A DNA stretch of 64,000 nucleotides from Zhengitettix transpicula (taxonomy: Eukaryota > Arthropoda > Insecta > Orthoptera > Tetrigidae): contig CM073590.1 in the NCBI GenBank assembly GCA_037074705.1, forward strand, positions 6,960,001 through 7,024,000. Reading direction: 5' to 3'. Of this stretch, positions 46,090 through 59,752 are shown piece after piece. A program made the translations under genes and the position numbers. The notes under the pieces were generated by a model. It ran no database searches and was not told where the DNA came from. It saw only the letters and a list, made by a program, of their open reading frames with translations. Position 1 is the first letter of the stretch; every line of letters begins with the position of its first letter.

Positions 46090-47625
46090 AACTGCCGTAA
46101 GCTCAGGGCGCTCAGTACCCTAGAGTAGAACAAGGTCTTTGGGTTAGTGTGGGACTTTCACCTCACTAAAAAGCCTGCATGCGGCATTAAGCCTCCTTCT
46201 CCTAAAGTCTCTATCAAATATGTGTTAGCTCTTCTTCAAATCTTATCTCATCATATATTTACGCCTCTGTGTCTAACAACCTGAATTTCTCCGGATCTTC
46301 AATATAGATCACAATGTCTCTGTTATTTTTTATGTTCACTTCTTCAAACGCTTGGTGACAGCTGAAGACACGTGTGGACGTTTAATTCTCGTTGCACTTT
46401 GAACATCCTGGGGAAGCAATCTTGCCAACCCTATGTAGATAATGATTGAAAGGGCCGTATCCCGTTAGCAATCTACTTAATTCTTTCTCAGGTACCCCTT
46501 TCCATCTTTCCCTCTCTTTTCACTGTAGGTACTATTTCATGTAGACATTAACCCTTTCCACACACTGTCCATATTTTATTAATTTTTTTCTTAACCCAGT
46601 ATTCTATTCCTTCTTTGATTAATTATTTATTTATAGCCCCCCACGTAGTCCTAGTATCGGAATGGATCTCGTCGTTCTCCACCCTAAGAATCTTTTTGCT
46701 ACTTCTCTTCTAATGGCAAGATCAAGTGGGGCATGAGACAGATTATCTGCAATGATTATGTAGTTGTTGTCCTGTATGATCTCATTATTCTCCTTAATAC
46801 CCTCCCTGCAGATTCTTTGAATGCCACTTTTCCAAATATTTTAGCATATGTCTCTGGGCCATATGAAACCATAGGAGTAAATATTGAGGTTTAGTATATC
46901 CATTTTGTTTTGAGAGGTATTTAAGTTTATTCGCTAGTGTTAGGACCTTTTGAATGGATAATTCCCCTCTTGGTAGTACTCTGCGAGCTTACGCTATTAT
47001 CCATTAATAATCCTAGATAATCTGCTTCTTTCACAGCTGGTATGATTTTTTCATTCCTCCTGATAACTGGTAGTTGGCGAAGTTTTTTTCCAAAATCAAA
47101 TTTGAAGTCCTGCTTGTTGGACTCAGTTGTCCATATTCTTCATAACGCTATTTCCCTTATGTTCTATTTCCGCACGGTTCATTCCACTTATATATACTTT
47201 TAGCAACAAGTCATCAGCATATGCAACGCAGTTTTCATTTTCTTCCAACTTTTCTCTATGAGATCGTCCATATAAATATTATATAACAACTGTCCTAAGA
47301 CCGAGCCGTAAGGGACTCCTCTCTTCAGTGTTTTTGACACCGCTCCTTATTTTGTTGAAATCCGAACCGTTATTTTTTTAGCACAACTCATTGCCAAATC
47401 CCTTAAGTGTTCCGGAATTTCGATCTTTTCTAATATTGATAAGAGTTTCTGCCAAACTAGACAGTTGAATGAATTATAGAAGTCTATCAGAATAGCCATC
47501 TAATATTTACATTTGTCGTTTTCTATTTTATTTCGTACTCTATTGAGCACCATTACAGTAGATCTTCCCTTACGAAAACCATACTGATGAAAGCGCTTCA
47601 AACCTTCTAATATAAATTATCTTCT
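46090..47625 (-). pseudogene. R1/TRAS-type LINE fossil: reverse transcriptase plus C-terminal zinc-binding region
   Basis: The minus strand, read from about 47,600 leftward, shows the reverse transcriptase blocks in the correct order. YGFRKGRSTV (complement of about 47552-47590), AILIDFYNSFNCLVW (about 47460-47500), LKRGVPYGSVLGQLLYNIYMDDL (about 47265-47330) and CVAYADDLLLK, whose YADD is the complement of 47210-47221. Thumb-like sequence follows. Near the C-terminus come LLTGYGPFNHYLHRVGK and GCSKCNEN (about 46470-46400), the zinc-binding tail typical of R1-clade LINEs. Many stops and frameshifts separate the blocks, so no product is possible. The 5' part (gag-like frame and endonuclease) is missing. 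The clade assignment comes from 'G.GPFN.YLHR.GK' plus the CxxC tail. Confidence 0.85.
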
Positions 47626-49745
47626 TCTTACGGATGTGGATGCCTATTTCATATGATATTTCAGTGTGTCCCTGACTCTGAAAGCGTAGGTACCGTCGAC
47701 CTTACTACCTCTTATCGTTTTGACGGAAAAATAATAATCTCAGAGGAGTTGTCGGAGTGAGATTTTCATATATTTATGAAGGAAACAAACTTTTTTGACT
47801 TTCAGAATTGAGTGTTTTAAATTAATTTTTGAACAATTGGAGGTCACAGAGCCAAACTTGTTGATATGAAAGATCTTCTGAAATGAAATGTTTACAATCG
47901 TCAAATCTCTATGGGTTCTAACCACTAAATCACATCACTCAATCTTTTACTTTGTCACCTTCACGATATCCATTGACGTGAAGTTCGTCCGGGATTTTGG
48001 AGCCCACAGAAGTGTACACTTCTACACTCGACGCTGCCTTTTTTACCCTCTTCGTTCATTCTACAGCTGTCAGAAGGGACTTTTTGATCACTTTGTAAAT
48101 ATTACGATACCTATTGGTTTCATAGGTTTTAAGGGTATACATGTATTTGATAATCTACAATTTGACAAATAACCCAAGTTTAGATAAATGATCAATATGA
48201 CGATAGTAATTTAAAAAAATTATGGTACTTTCACATGATAACTCTCAATTGATAACATTCAACTAATGGCTTCTTTGAGTTATATCTTCTTTCGGTTGAA
48301 GTACTACATTGATATTCTAATCTCGCAACAATTTTACAGTTTATAAAGATATTACACGTAACTCGTGTAAAGTATTATGAAACATTGGTTGATTTATGGC
48401 ATTGTTTTCCCAAAATTAGGCGATATTATTTGAATTTAAAGCATTGTGTAGATGAAGAAAATTAAATTTTTACTTTACATTGTTGTAAATAATGGTACAA
48501 AAATATTCTCTTATGTTTAAAAATCTGTTTTATGGTTCCAAAATTGTAAAAAATTAATTATTATCGCAAAAGATAAAATCTACTAGACATTATTTCCTTT
48601 TAACTGGCGGCTATTCAAACCATATATTGCGAAAATTCTTTCAAAAAATTATTTACCCGCTGTAATAATATTTGAGCACACACGGTACTCACAAAAGATA
48701 CACGTTTCCATGTTCTATAATCTCATAGTCACGACAGCAGCATTGCATACTATTGAACATCAGAATTAATTTAATTTTTGCTGCACAAGCACCATACAAA
48801 TCGAAATTGCTGCACTGTGCGAGTTTCGGAAGCATTTTAGAGGCATTGAATTGTGCTACAGACTCTGCTAATTATATCTCGGTACGCTGAACGCCATGGA
48901 TTGGCGAGCAGATTTTCTGCCTGTCTCGTTATCTACTGCATTACCATATCCCTGAGGGCTACATATGGTATTGGCTGAATAGCTTATGACTGAAAAGCAA
49001 ACTCACTAAATTGATATTGAAAGTGTAGTGAACATGACTATTTAATACAAACTCTTCTCGTACTTGTATATTACGAATTGGTAAATTGTAATTGCGTTCG
49101 ATAACAAATGTATGTAAATTCGTGGAAGAGAAGGTTTACAAGGAGCCTTTAAATAAGGTTACTCGTGTTAAACGTATTACACCATAGGTCATGTCTTCAG
49201 GGTGTGGGATAGATAAAAGTTGATGATATTATTTTGTGCAAACCATACAAATATTATTAACTTTAAAATTGTAACAGATACCCAAATAGACATAACATAG
49301 TTTAAAAGTACAATTATATACGAATGTTGCTTAAAATTGTTTTGAACAAGTCACACCCCACGTACCCACATCAAGTACTTCAAATTCCAGTGTGATAGAA
49401 ACGTAACGCAGCGCGGAAAAAATTAGTATAGCTGGAATGCGTGGAACATTGTTGAGGATTCATTTTACAGACTCATTTAAAATAATTTGCAATTGGTATG
49501 CATAGGAGTAATAATTTACAACAGAATAAAATATTGGAATCAATATATACATATATATATAAATAATTAAATCTCAATGAACACTAGAGACGAAATAGGA
49601 AATATTGGAAAGTATTATGCTAAAATTTTGGATTCCGTATAATTTTGAATTTAAGTTAAGCATTTTCAATCATTTCTGTCTCTAAGCAATAGAGTCGAAA
49701 AATCGATATTAAATTTATTTGTGGGAGACACAATGCGATGAGTCA
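47626..49745. other. no gene seen
   Basis: AT-rich. A 94-codon frame (47888-48172) is open by chance as far as can be judged. Confidence 0.35.
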
Positions 49746-50665
49746 GTGCTGGGCTCGGAAAATAGAAATACTGTTAGTAAACATTAGAAATTGTCAGATG
49801 AACCTTGTCTGGAATTCAGTTGGCCTACGTACTCATTGAGACAATTGATGCAACAAATAGATATAAAAACTGCTTCATTAGTCTATTTTGCCTACTTTCA
49901 TTCACATATGTGTTACGGTATTGCCAACTGGGGCAATTGTTCTCGTAGTGTGGAAGTTTTCAAACTGCAAAAACAAGCCATTAGAATGATATCTAGAGAA
50001 AGCTGCTGACTCTATCAGCGCTTACATATTACAAATACTAAAATTTGTTAAACGCAACATGAACCTTTTTGCAAGTAACGGTGACAATTATGGCGGAACC
50101 GTTCAGTTCTCAGCCTCAGTCTCTACGAGTCTAGCGTTCATTATTCCGGTATCGCACTATTTAACAGCCTTCCTGAACATGTAAAGAACATCAACAACTA
50201 CAACTCATTCGTCAAGGAGTGTAAAACTTTTCTTGTAAATGGAACTTATTACTCCGTACACGAATTTTTGAATCGATGTCACATTCGCTGAACTGCCTTG
50301 CCTACAAAATTGCCGAATATGCTACAAATACGTAAATAGTGTGTCCAGTTTTCCCTTTTTGGTTCTGTTTTTCACCTCTGCTTTCTGTTCTAATAAATAT
50401 CCATGACGCGATCCCTCCGTACCTAACGACAGGAGATGAATACCAGGAAGTGATTAGTGTTGTGTGAGTGTTTCTTAAATAAAGTGTGTATGAATGTTGT
50501 TACTGGACAAATGTGAGCAGTGCCGTATTGATATAATTTTTTTTTGTTTAACTTATTAGTTATTACTATTAATATTAATTCATTTTATATGTAATTTATC
50601 TAGTGTACATTTGTGACAAATCCTATTTCCTCATTGGAGGGCTAATGGAGAATAAATATATCTAT
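49746..50665 (+). pseudogene. LINE 3' end (Jockey/CR1-type), C-terminus plus 3' UTR
   Basis: The frame at 49791-50009 reads ...IDIKTASLVYFAYFHSHMCYGIANWGN...VFKLQKQAIRMIS, the 'YYAYFHS.L.YGI..WG.S.....F.LQK.AIR.I' block of non-LTR reverse transcriptases. After broken sequence, 50138-50280 reads HYSGIALFNSLPEHVKNINNYNSFVKECKTFLVNGTYYSVHEFL, the usual final block ('G..LFN.LP..IK.......FK..LK.FL....YYS..E.'). A 3' UTR-like stretch then runs to GGAGGGCTAATGGAGAATAAATATATC (about 50634-50660), a common LINE terminus followed by a simple repeat. It is 5'-truncated and carries stops. Confidence 0.87.
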
Positions 50666-50942
50666 CTAAATGTTTTATTTAAATTTATTAGGTATACAAA
50701 ATATAAAGAAAACTCTGTGACATAATGTATTAATACACACACATAATACATATATATATATATATATATATTATATTGTTTAATCTAATCTTGCATTTAA
50801 TTATTTTACAGATGAATGTGGTAAAAATTAAGCGAATGCCACTGACCTGCAATTTTAACTTAGCATATTTTAATATAAACATCAACCATAAATTTTATGT
50901 GTGACTGTTAATAAACGGTTTTATTATTTATAATATTTGTTT
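50666..50942. other. no gene; TA microsatellite
   Basis: AT-rich, with a TA run at about 50751-50772. Confidence 0.5.
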
Positions 50943-51219
50943 TAATAAATACCGGCCTGCTGTTGTGTAGTGGCCAGCGTCATTGCCTCGCATCACAGAG
51001 GTCCCGGTTACGAATCCCGACATGGGCATGGATGTTTGTGTTCGTCCTGGTCAAGAAAACTGGGGTTAAGGCTGTGGGAGAATCGACACTCTTACCAGGT
51101 GTCACTCCTAAATCCAGAATGTGTCATGTAAGATGACAGTCTGGCAGCCGTCTCGGTAGGACAAGGGCCTTCATGGGCTGTCGAGCCAAGGAGTTAGTTA
51201 AAGTTAGTTCTAATAAATA
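50943..51219 (+). mobile_element. tRNA-derived SINE, near full length with target duplication (SINE-1, copy 3)
   Basis: Insert of about 259 bp (50952-51210) flanked by TAATAAATA at 50943-50951 and 51211-51219. The head has an A-box-like TGTGTAGTGGCCAGCG and the B box GGTTACGAATCCC, with a 1-nt insertion in GGTTCGAATCCC. These are separated by CATTGCCTCGCATCACAGAGGTCCC as in Val/Asp-type tRNAs. The body contains CATGGGCATGGATGTTTGTG and ends AGGGCCTTCATGGGCTGTCGAGCC. Matches copies at 12.6 and 32.95 kb. Non-autonomous; mobilised by a LINE in trans. Confidence 0.88.
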
Positions 51220-51689
51220 ATCAATGTGCAAAATTTGAGTGATGCCAAATGTATTGTATTTGTTCTTGTTACAACGATGATTGTTGATTAGTCGCCCTGA
51301 GTCTCTGTGCTGGTATACTTCCATGGATAATCTACAAAAAAAAATTAATGCTGCACATAAATAAACATAAACTAAACGACTGGTCTCTGATGTTTACTTT
51401 GAGCGTCAACGGGTCATTAATTAGGGTAAAGAAGTGAAATGATGATGAATTACAAAACAACAGCTTAATCTCGTTTAGGAGAAAACTTTTGGTAAATGAG
51501 TTGGAGGGATCTCATTACAATGGTGACCGGTTGCAAATTTAGGAATATATTTCAGCAATAACCTGGTGTGGGAGAGGCAGGTGAATTTCACTACCCGGAA
51601 AACGTAGAATTCCCAAATTTTTAATGTGAGGAGCTAAAATAAGTGTAGCCCAAAACCTAAGGAGGTAGCATGTTAAACATTAGTCAGCC
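51220..51689. other. no gene seen
   Basis: AT-rich spacer. Confidence 0.3.
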
Positions 51690-52100
51690 AAATTTCGGAA
51701 TACTGGATAATGGGATCCCTGCAGAAAATGAGAAATAGATTCGTGGAAGCTGGTTTATGAAAGGGGAGTTAAATTTGTGAGAGAAAGGCCAGATAATGGA
51801 AACGAAAAAATTGAACAATTAGGATGAGAGTTATTATGGCGAAGTAGGCTCAGAACGATGTTGTATACGCTATACAAAGCTGATGTGGGGAAAAATCCGT
51901 GAATTTAAATAATCTCATAAATCTAAAAGCCCACATATATTGGAAGGTGGGACAATCAGTTGAAAATAAAATGTTCGAAACAAAAAATTAATGTCGACGA
52001 TCAACAAATGGAATAATTAAACTGCAGGAGAGTTTTTGGAAAGTTTCCTTCAAAGAAATAAATAGAGGTTAAATTTTAAAAGACGTAAGATAATCAAATT
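51690..52100 (+). pseudogene. worn LINE reverse transcriptase tail (LINE family L)
   Basis: Fragments read ILDNGIPAENEK (CWDP region, decayed) and LRTMLYTLYKADVGKNP (for 'RR..AR...LYKA..G...W'). Then PTYIGRWDNQLKI, TAGEFLESFLQRNK and RLNF (for 'LPA.VFESFP....N.FK'). Order and spacing match the tails at 31 and 44 kb, but every segment is in a different state of decay. Assigned by order rather than strong identity. Confidence 0.5.
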
Positions 52101-55100
52101 AATATTTTAAAACCTGATAATACAATTTATAAATTAAATCCGTAGTGAAGTGCAGTAATGAACCGTGATATAGTTAAAATATATCATGTAGTGTTACTTG
52201 TTAAGGGTAAAAATTCTTCTAAGCAAAATGGATTCTTATTACTAATGTCAGATAAGTCATTTGTATACAGGATTTTATAATCATGTATCTGCACGGAGTA
52301 TTTGTCCAATTGTAGATTAAAAAATACTGTACATAAAACAATTGTACAAATCATTCTTATTTTTTTTTCTTTTATATAATTTTGCTGTATATTACTAACT
52401 CCGACCAAACAAGCTGGAAGCTTTAATATTTAGTCTAAACTATCAGTTCTGTTCTGTTTTGTAATGGTTCTGGTAACGCTGGAGACGGAAAACGGAGGCC
52501 AGGAATAGGTTCTGTGAACTTTGGTAATAGGTCCAAAACCCCGACTGTAGAGTGGATAAAGTAACACTTCTAAACCGTAATTGGGGCAACTTTTTCATTA
52601 CAACTTTCCCCGTGAGTGGGAGAAGGTTGTTTAGTCTCAAACAACTCGATCCTTTTTTGTCCATTTTTCAGCGCAGTTTATCCATAGTACACTGCTCTCA
52701 CGCGTCCTACACGTTATTTATCAGGATGAATCCTTGATTATTATTAACAAATATAATATTCTTCAATTCCGATTGATATTATCAATTATTTGTATCGTGG
52801 AGAAGTAAGAATTTTTAATTCGTTGGGCTGAGATTTTTAGTCTGGCTCCAAGTCCATCGTTCCACGTTACATCTAAAGCAAGAATTTCCAGCCTTACTAT
52901 AACTTTTTCTCTTTCTTGATTCATTTGTCTAAATACTGAATCTACGTGAGTTCAGAAAGTATTTCTTTACCTATTGCATGGTTTCAAGAACATTCGCCAC
53001 ACGTTTTTAATTTAGTTTATCTTTTAAAGTTTTTTGCCTTCCTAACTCTCTGAAAAATTGGATATGCTCTCCTCCGAAAACTGAAAAAAGGAGCTGTTAG
53101 CTGGTTCATTGTGGGCTAACAACAAACTTTAACTCTTGATTTCTGTGGAAGTTTTTAGATCTTATGCTGACGTACAATCTTTGATCTTTTACAGCCACAA
53201 CACAAGATACACATGCGGGCTCCTTTTTTAGGTCTTTAAATTGAAATATAAGAGTTACTCAGTGGATTAAATAAACAAGAGAATAAACGTGAGTTTTAGC
53301 TATGCGTTTGGCCGTAAGTGTCGTAATTTCCCACAGTACTCCAAACTAGCACATATAATTGGTTAAATGGCCTATGTTTAATTACATATTATATAAATAA
53401 TAATTAAGCCATAATATACAGTCCTCATAAAAATAATAATTTAATTGCAAGAGGAAGCAGTCATTTGTTTGAAGAAAAAAAACAGTTGGAGATTTCGCCA
53501 ATTTCTGGCATATTCATCTGCGAAATAACGAAACATAGTCAATAAAATCCCAATGTACAGTCAATTCGTTACAATTACAACTTCAACTTTACCGTTTGAG
53601 TAAACATTTCGGGCACATTGGTATAGAAAGACATTTGTTTTGATGGTTTTATATATTATTATAAAAGTGTGTCAAGTGAATTATATAAATTCTATTATAG
53701 TTGAAAATTAAAACTTTATTTATTATTACAAAACGAAATATTATGTATTTACTGTGAAAAAAGGCTTACTTATGAAAGTTCAGTTTGTACGAAATCTCAC
53801 ATAATTTACTCAATAGGCTAGTTAATATATGTATAATTAGTTACTAGTTTATCAATTTCATAGAAGGGACATGAAATATTTTTAAATTAGAAAACCATAC
53901 ATTCCCTATTAGTAAGAAATGTATTATTATAAACAGAAGACGAAAAAATATTTTGACCTGTCTGTAAAAATTATGTATAATTTACTGCTGATAATTCTGT
54001 GCTTACTCGAAATGAGAGAGTTTTCGGTAAACAATTAATTAGATTACAAGTTTGTGAAGGTGTGTACTTGGTGTACAAGTAGTGTCATTATTCAGCAATT
54101 TAATTTTTGATTGCGTGAAAATTGACAAAGTTAGTGTACGCAGTAATTAGCAGAAACTTGTCCATAAAAAATTCAACATCAAAAACGGTATACTTATTGA
54201 TCATTAAGTATTGACCTTCCCTGCCACAAATAACCGTAGTGAAAGTATTGATTCAGGAAACTTACTTACTAATATTAAACGTATTTAGTAATGTAAAATA
54301 ACCTGAAATGTAAATCAAATATTTAGTTGTTGAACACTAAGTACACATTTTAAAGGGTCATTTGTAAAGTACTGTCTGGGTAATCCTAAAAAATTAATTA
54401 CCGTGATAAATAATATGGGGTTGCGTCTTCATATTCGGAATATAAAGAATTTATTTTTATAATTAAATAAAGATAAGACATTAAGACCAAACAGTATTAT
54501 ATTTATAAACATCAATTAATTTTACGACGATTTGTCGTCTTTTTGGGACCTCTTCAGGTTTAACAGTTTTTTTAAAATAATTTAATGACCAGGAACGGCA
54601 GTAGAACCTTGCCTAAATTTTTTATGCAAGATTTGTATAAAAATAATTATTATACAGTGGATAAAATTAATAATATTTATAAAATAGTATATTTGAAAAT
54701 GAGAAAATAATTTAAAATATTTAAATTTCAACAGTTCTCGACTGGAAATACTTTATAAATATTTTTAACTGGTATAAAATAGCAATATATTTTCGTGAAT
54801 TTACGAAAATCATCGTGTTGTAAATAATGCAAGTGTTATGCAAGTATTATGGCATGCAGTTAGTGTTGACCAATCCCCTGTTGCCTGATATCACAGCCGT
54901 GAGGGCTTACTGGGCAACTGTCAACCTGCCAGAGGCTTCCTCAGCAACAGCTGGGACAACGTCGGAGTCGAGCGGGATGCGTTAGGATAAAGATAATACC
55001 TCTTGGAACTAATTTGCAAAATACTTCATTTGAATGTGCGGACTAATGGATGATACCTTTTAAAACCTAGACCCAGGGAAAAATTATATCTGTATGTGAA

Positions 55101-55114
55101 ATAGTATCCCATAA
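52101..55114. other. long AT-rich stretch, no gene seen
   Basis: No domain recognised. A GC-richer patch at 54880-54985 (CAGCAACAGCTGGGACAACG...) is too short to classify. 52440-52740 is mixed composition with 60-70-codon frames and no family match. Confidence 0.35.
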
Positions 55115-55685
55115 AGTACAGTGTGGTGTGATCGTTTCCACAGTTTATAATTTTTGGAGGATAAACTTTTCCAAATTCGCATTAACTCCAGATACAAATT
55201 GCGCACAAAATGGAACAAGAATTTGATTTCGCCAAAAGTGGATTCTTCGGAGGAACAATTTTTTTTTGTCTCGACCATGCAGCGGGATGTCAGATAGCAG
55301 AAAGGGACCTAACAGATGTGGGAGTTGGCATGACGACTGCAAGTAAGCTACGCGTAACACGGACTGGACGGTCGGAAAGAGAATGTCGAGTTTGGCAAGA
55401 TTCGTCTGGGTGCATAAAAAATATGCTGTTTTGCTAATCCACATGTAGAGCTGCAACGAGACTGCAGAGGAAGCCGTGTGGCTAAATCCTAGGATTTTCT
55501 GTAGGAGACAAAAGAAGAAGGGGCTGCTCGCAATTTCTTGATGTCGCCGGCTGAAGTTGGTAAGCAAAGTTCGCGGTTGTCTCTTATTACATTCCTCAAG
55601 ATTTAAATTGTCATTGCAATGTACCGTGAGATATTTCTTTTCTTATATATGGATGAAGTGTGCAATATTTTGACAACGTTGATTT
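55115..55685. repeat. family-D interspersed repeat, copy 2
   Basis: Second copy of the repeat at 34.55-35.2 kb. The minus-strand frame 55567-55145 is open for 140 codons and shares with copy 1 an LAKL block, a KKKL block, and the end GVNANLEKFILQKL. The two copies have diverged substantially in DNA, yet both frames stay open across the shared part. No known domain. Confidence 0.7.
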
Positions 55686-58600
55686 GTGAATCAAATAAAT
55701 TTTGTGTTAATAAATTAAAGTAAATTATATAAAATAAAATTAATAATAAATTAAAGTAATCTATTAAATAAATTATTTTTAATATTGAATTTCACATTAA
55801 ACAACCGTACCTGACGTGGAAGCAACTATCGGTGATACGTAACTTGATTAGTGACGACATTAATCTCGTTTGCAGTAATTATAGGATGAAAGTATAGTAT
55901 TATGGTTGAAGTGTGTCTCAGAACTAAGTTAACAATCCGCGAAACTGCTCTGAAGACACCCATCGTATGCTTATATAACTTTTTGCAGAAACGAACACAA
56001 ACATTAAAGCCACAGTAATATAACTGTAAAGATAAACGTATACTAATTTTATGACTTCAATAAAGAATGAATATTCTGCGTAAACTGAGCATAGATACGG
56101 TGATTTAATTCGAAAACCGAAGAATGAATTTTAAAAGAAGCTCAACATCATCAGTTGGCGAATAATTAGAATCAGTAAACAGTAAGACTGGCAGGTCTAT
56201 ACAACGACACGGATAGCTCAGATGGTTAAAAATGGTTAGAGAAGGTATGTATTTGATTTTCCACCCTGTTACTTTGACTTAAGTTAAATACCATTTAGTG
56301 CTGAGTTGCGATTGAAAGCATTTCTTCGCTTCGTCATATATAAATAATCGTTAAATTGAATGAAACTTATAATAATACGCGTTTTGATCTAATATACAAC
56401 AAGGTTACTCGTAATGATCTATATGAGTTCGTTTATATGACTATAATAACACAATAAATAAATATGATTGCCCAATGGTCAGAAAAGATTTATTAATTAG
56501 CAATGTGATTTATAACATACAGCATTACGATTCGTCAGTAATTTGGGACTCAATGGGTGAACAGTAAAGAATTATTGATTAATATTCTAATCTAAAATGT
56601 ATTAAATTATGTTAAATATTCTGATATTAAAATTCGAAGAATACATATTGTAGCATAATTTATAAAAATACGAATCTTTACTCTCAACCTCTTTAAATAT
56701 TAAAAACAAAACTAAACTAAATAAAAACTTACTTTTTCTATAAATCATAACACGCTTACATTTTTCTGCCTCGGAAAAGTATAGAAATGCTTTTTACAAA
56801 ATGAAATATAACATTTAAAGGAAAGATTGTAATTTACAGAAGTGTTATCTTATAAAATATCCCCAAAATGCAAACTCAAAATGAAATTAAATTTGACTGC
56901 GAAAGTTTTAAAATTTATTTTAGTAAATTATAAAATGTAACTCGCTTGATCCGGATTTCACTTTCATCACAATTTACGTAAAATATTTACGATAATCTTT
57001 TTTAATCTTAAAAATTCTCCTTATTGAGCATACAATCCACTTTCACAAACACAAACACAATTTCCTCTTTTATAGAACACGAGACAATAGGATTCCGCCG
57101 ACGGACATAAGATGTTTCGTCCGTGGCCTGCAGACATTCAGCCAATAACATCGCCAACGACCAAGATATTATGACCGTGGATACCGGCCAGTGTTACTGT
57201 GACCCCAATTATATACGGGCCACATAATAGTTCGCCTTCAGTCACCAGTAATTTATAATATTATAGATACCGAAACCAAGAACAATGACAGATTTCAATT
57301 CTTGTCAATCGCCAAATTCTTTTAAACACATAACCTCCACTGGATTATATTTCTTTCACAGTTTAATAGTGCAGTTAAATTATTTAAATATTTTATAAGT
57401 TCTACCATTCAAGTCTGTTTGGCCTTAAATTTCGTCCACGACATATTCGTACGAGCTTTACTGACCAGCTTCCAAACACAGACTAAAACAATTTACTACA
57501 TAAAAATCCACGCTGTCTACTCACGTTAACGATATCTGTTGACGGGGTAGAGGTATTTTTATTTTTTTTCCACAGTCCGAATATGCGTACAATATGTCTA
57601 TTACATCTTCAACTGACCGTCAAAACATCCATAGTCACAAAATAAAACGTCTGGGAATACTCCAGTGCTACATTGTTCAAATATCATTGAAATTACATGG
57701 TCATTAACTTATAAAATAAATATTATATTCGAACAATTGAAAAAAATTGTATTATTACCAACATTGGCGTATATTACAATATCTACTGAGTTTCTAATAA
57801 GAATTAATTTTGGGATTTTATAGCTTTTTATTGCATGGCATTGCAATCTTAGTTAGCTTTTGACAAAATTCTAAAAATAATGCTAGTTTCTTTGCGTTTG
57901 GTAAAAACTTTCTGATAGACCATTTGCAGCGCATCACGCTCTTAATTATTCTGTTTTTATCCAATTCCGGTAAATCACGACTGGTGATGGAAGCGACATT
58001 GATGCAACATAACCAATGTTATTTACACTGTCCCGGAAAGCGAATTTCAACCGCTTGAGAAATCATAGGTTTTGTTCATCTTCAAACTGAGATCATGTCG
58101 AAGTTATTAAGGATTAAGGATCTTTATGACGTGGAAGCAAGAGTACGAATTTTTTAATTTGAACATTTATAAATTTCGTATTACGTAAAATTGATTATTA
58201 ATGCTTATTTCTGTACATAATCAAGCAGAGGACGGGATACTGTTGCACGCAGAACGATGTCTATTCATAGGTTCAGAATAAAATTGTTAAAATGTTTCCT
58301 TGTTATAATAATCATGCAAGACCAAACAATAGCATCATTCTCATAGTTTTTCAATTTTTGGTATCCGTTATTTAAAAAGTTTTTTTTTTATTAAAATCCT
58401 TAGCTTTTCATATTTTTTAGATGATAATTTATTTCATTATGTATTTTAAAATACCGTGGCATATTTAAAGAAATTCAAAAGTACATCAAAGTTGTAGCGC
58501 GTTTAGGAAATTGCTAATTTACCCCAAACGTGATGTATATTATTAGTGCTCAAGATTTATTTAATTGTATATTTATTAAATAGTAGCATTTTCAGAATAT

Positions 58601-59647
58601 AGTTTTTGGTAGATCAGTTAGTGGACCGTTACATGGTTTCCATAAATATTCTTTGAATTATTAATTTCTAATATCGAGAATTATGACAGCATATTACTTA
58701 AAAAAAATAAACTTAAGTTACATATGTAAAAGTGAAACGAACAACTTATATTTCGAAGTTCATGAATATAAAGTGAAATATAACATTAATACATTAAAAT
58801 TTCTTGGTGTTTATGAGCCCGTTTATACTCGTAACAGGTTCCTGTCAGATTTGCCAACGTATTAGCAACTTTGCTTTAATCAATGTATTTAATTAATTGC
58901 ATTTACGCTTCCAGACTATTTCATTTCTGTTCCCAACTTGCGTGCAGTCTTTTGTGTTTGCTCTGATTTGATTGAACGCCCCGAAAAAAACAGTTTTTTC
59001 TTCTGGATACTGAAATGAAGCGAAAGACAAACCACACATATTTACGAATGTCGGTAAAACGTAATAAAACGGATGCGCGAACAGTTTTAAAGTGGGTACA
59101 CATGTCGGAACCAAGGAGAGACTCCATTAATAATTGGCCGGATACGATGCGAACAGAACCATGACACACACGAGGCATACTGCCTAATGGAAGCCATGGC
59201 TCAACATAAATTTTTAATGTCTCAACGTTCATCGACATTTTCCGCCATTACTTGCTGTCGTAAGGGGTAGATGGACGGATAGTGTGCGGCATGTAACTGA
59301 CGCTTATCCTTTCGATTATACTCTAGATATTGATTTCTTCATCATCTACACAGGCAAAATCACAGGAAAATATTTTAGAAAATCGCCAAGTAGGATTTAA
59401 CGACTTCAAGACTACTAAAATTTATCAATGTTTTTACCATGTACAAAATTTCTGATACTAATTAATGTAATATATTGTAATGTGTGTGTTGTAATAAACA
59501 GGTATCACTAATTTTGAGTAATTGCCCATTAATTCATTAGTATTTGCATATTAAATCATTTTATTGTATAATTATAGAAACACTGTGAATATTATAGGTT
59601 AGACATTGTTTGGCGACAGTTAAAGACCGAGGTTAATAATGGCAGTG
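55686..59647. other. long AT-rich stretch, no confident gene
   Basis: Mostly AT-rich. At 56209-56275 GGATAGCTCAGATGGTTA resembles a tRNA A box, but no B box follows, so at best a SINE scrap. At 57050-57250 a GC-richer segment holds a TATATAA on the minus strand (near 57215), possibly an old LTR promoter. At 58890-59240 a GC-richer patch has a 105-codon minus frame with no family match. Confidence 0.35.
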
Positions 59648-59752
59648 TAATAAAAGATAGCCAAATTCAGACAAAATAAGTGATAATATACTAAAATTCC
59701 AATCGATGAAATTTTATGCATTTTAAATCTAATCCAAAATTTTACTTATTTC

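Noticed and set aside
56209..56275. tRNA-like GGATAGCTCAGATGGTTA
   Set aside because: A-box-like only; no B box or acceptor-stem pairing, so not a tRNA gene.
58893..59238. 105-codon minus-strand frame with a TTTCAG-like acceptor
   Set aside because: Two overlapping frames are open and neither resembles a family; GC-richer composition explains the openness.
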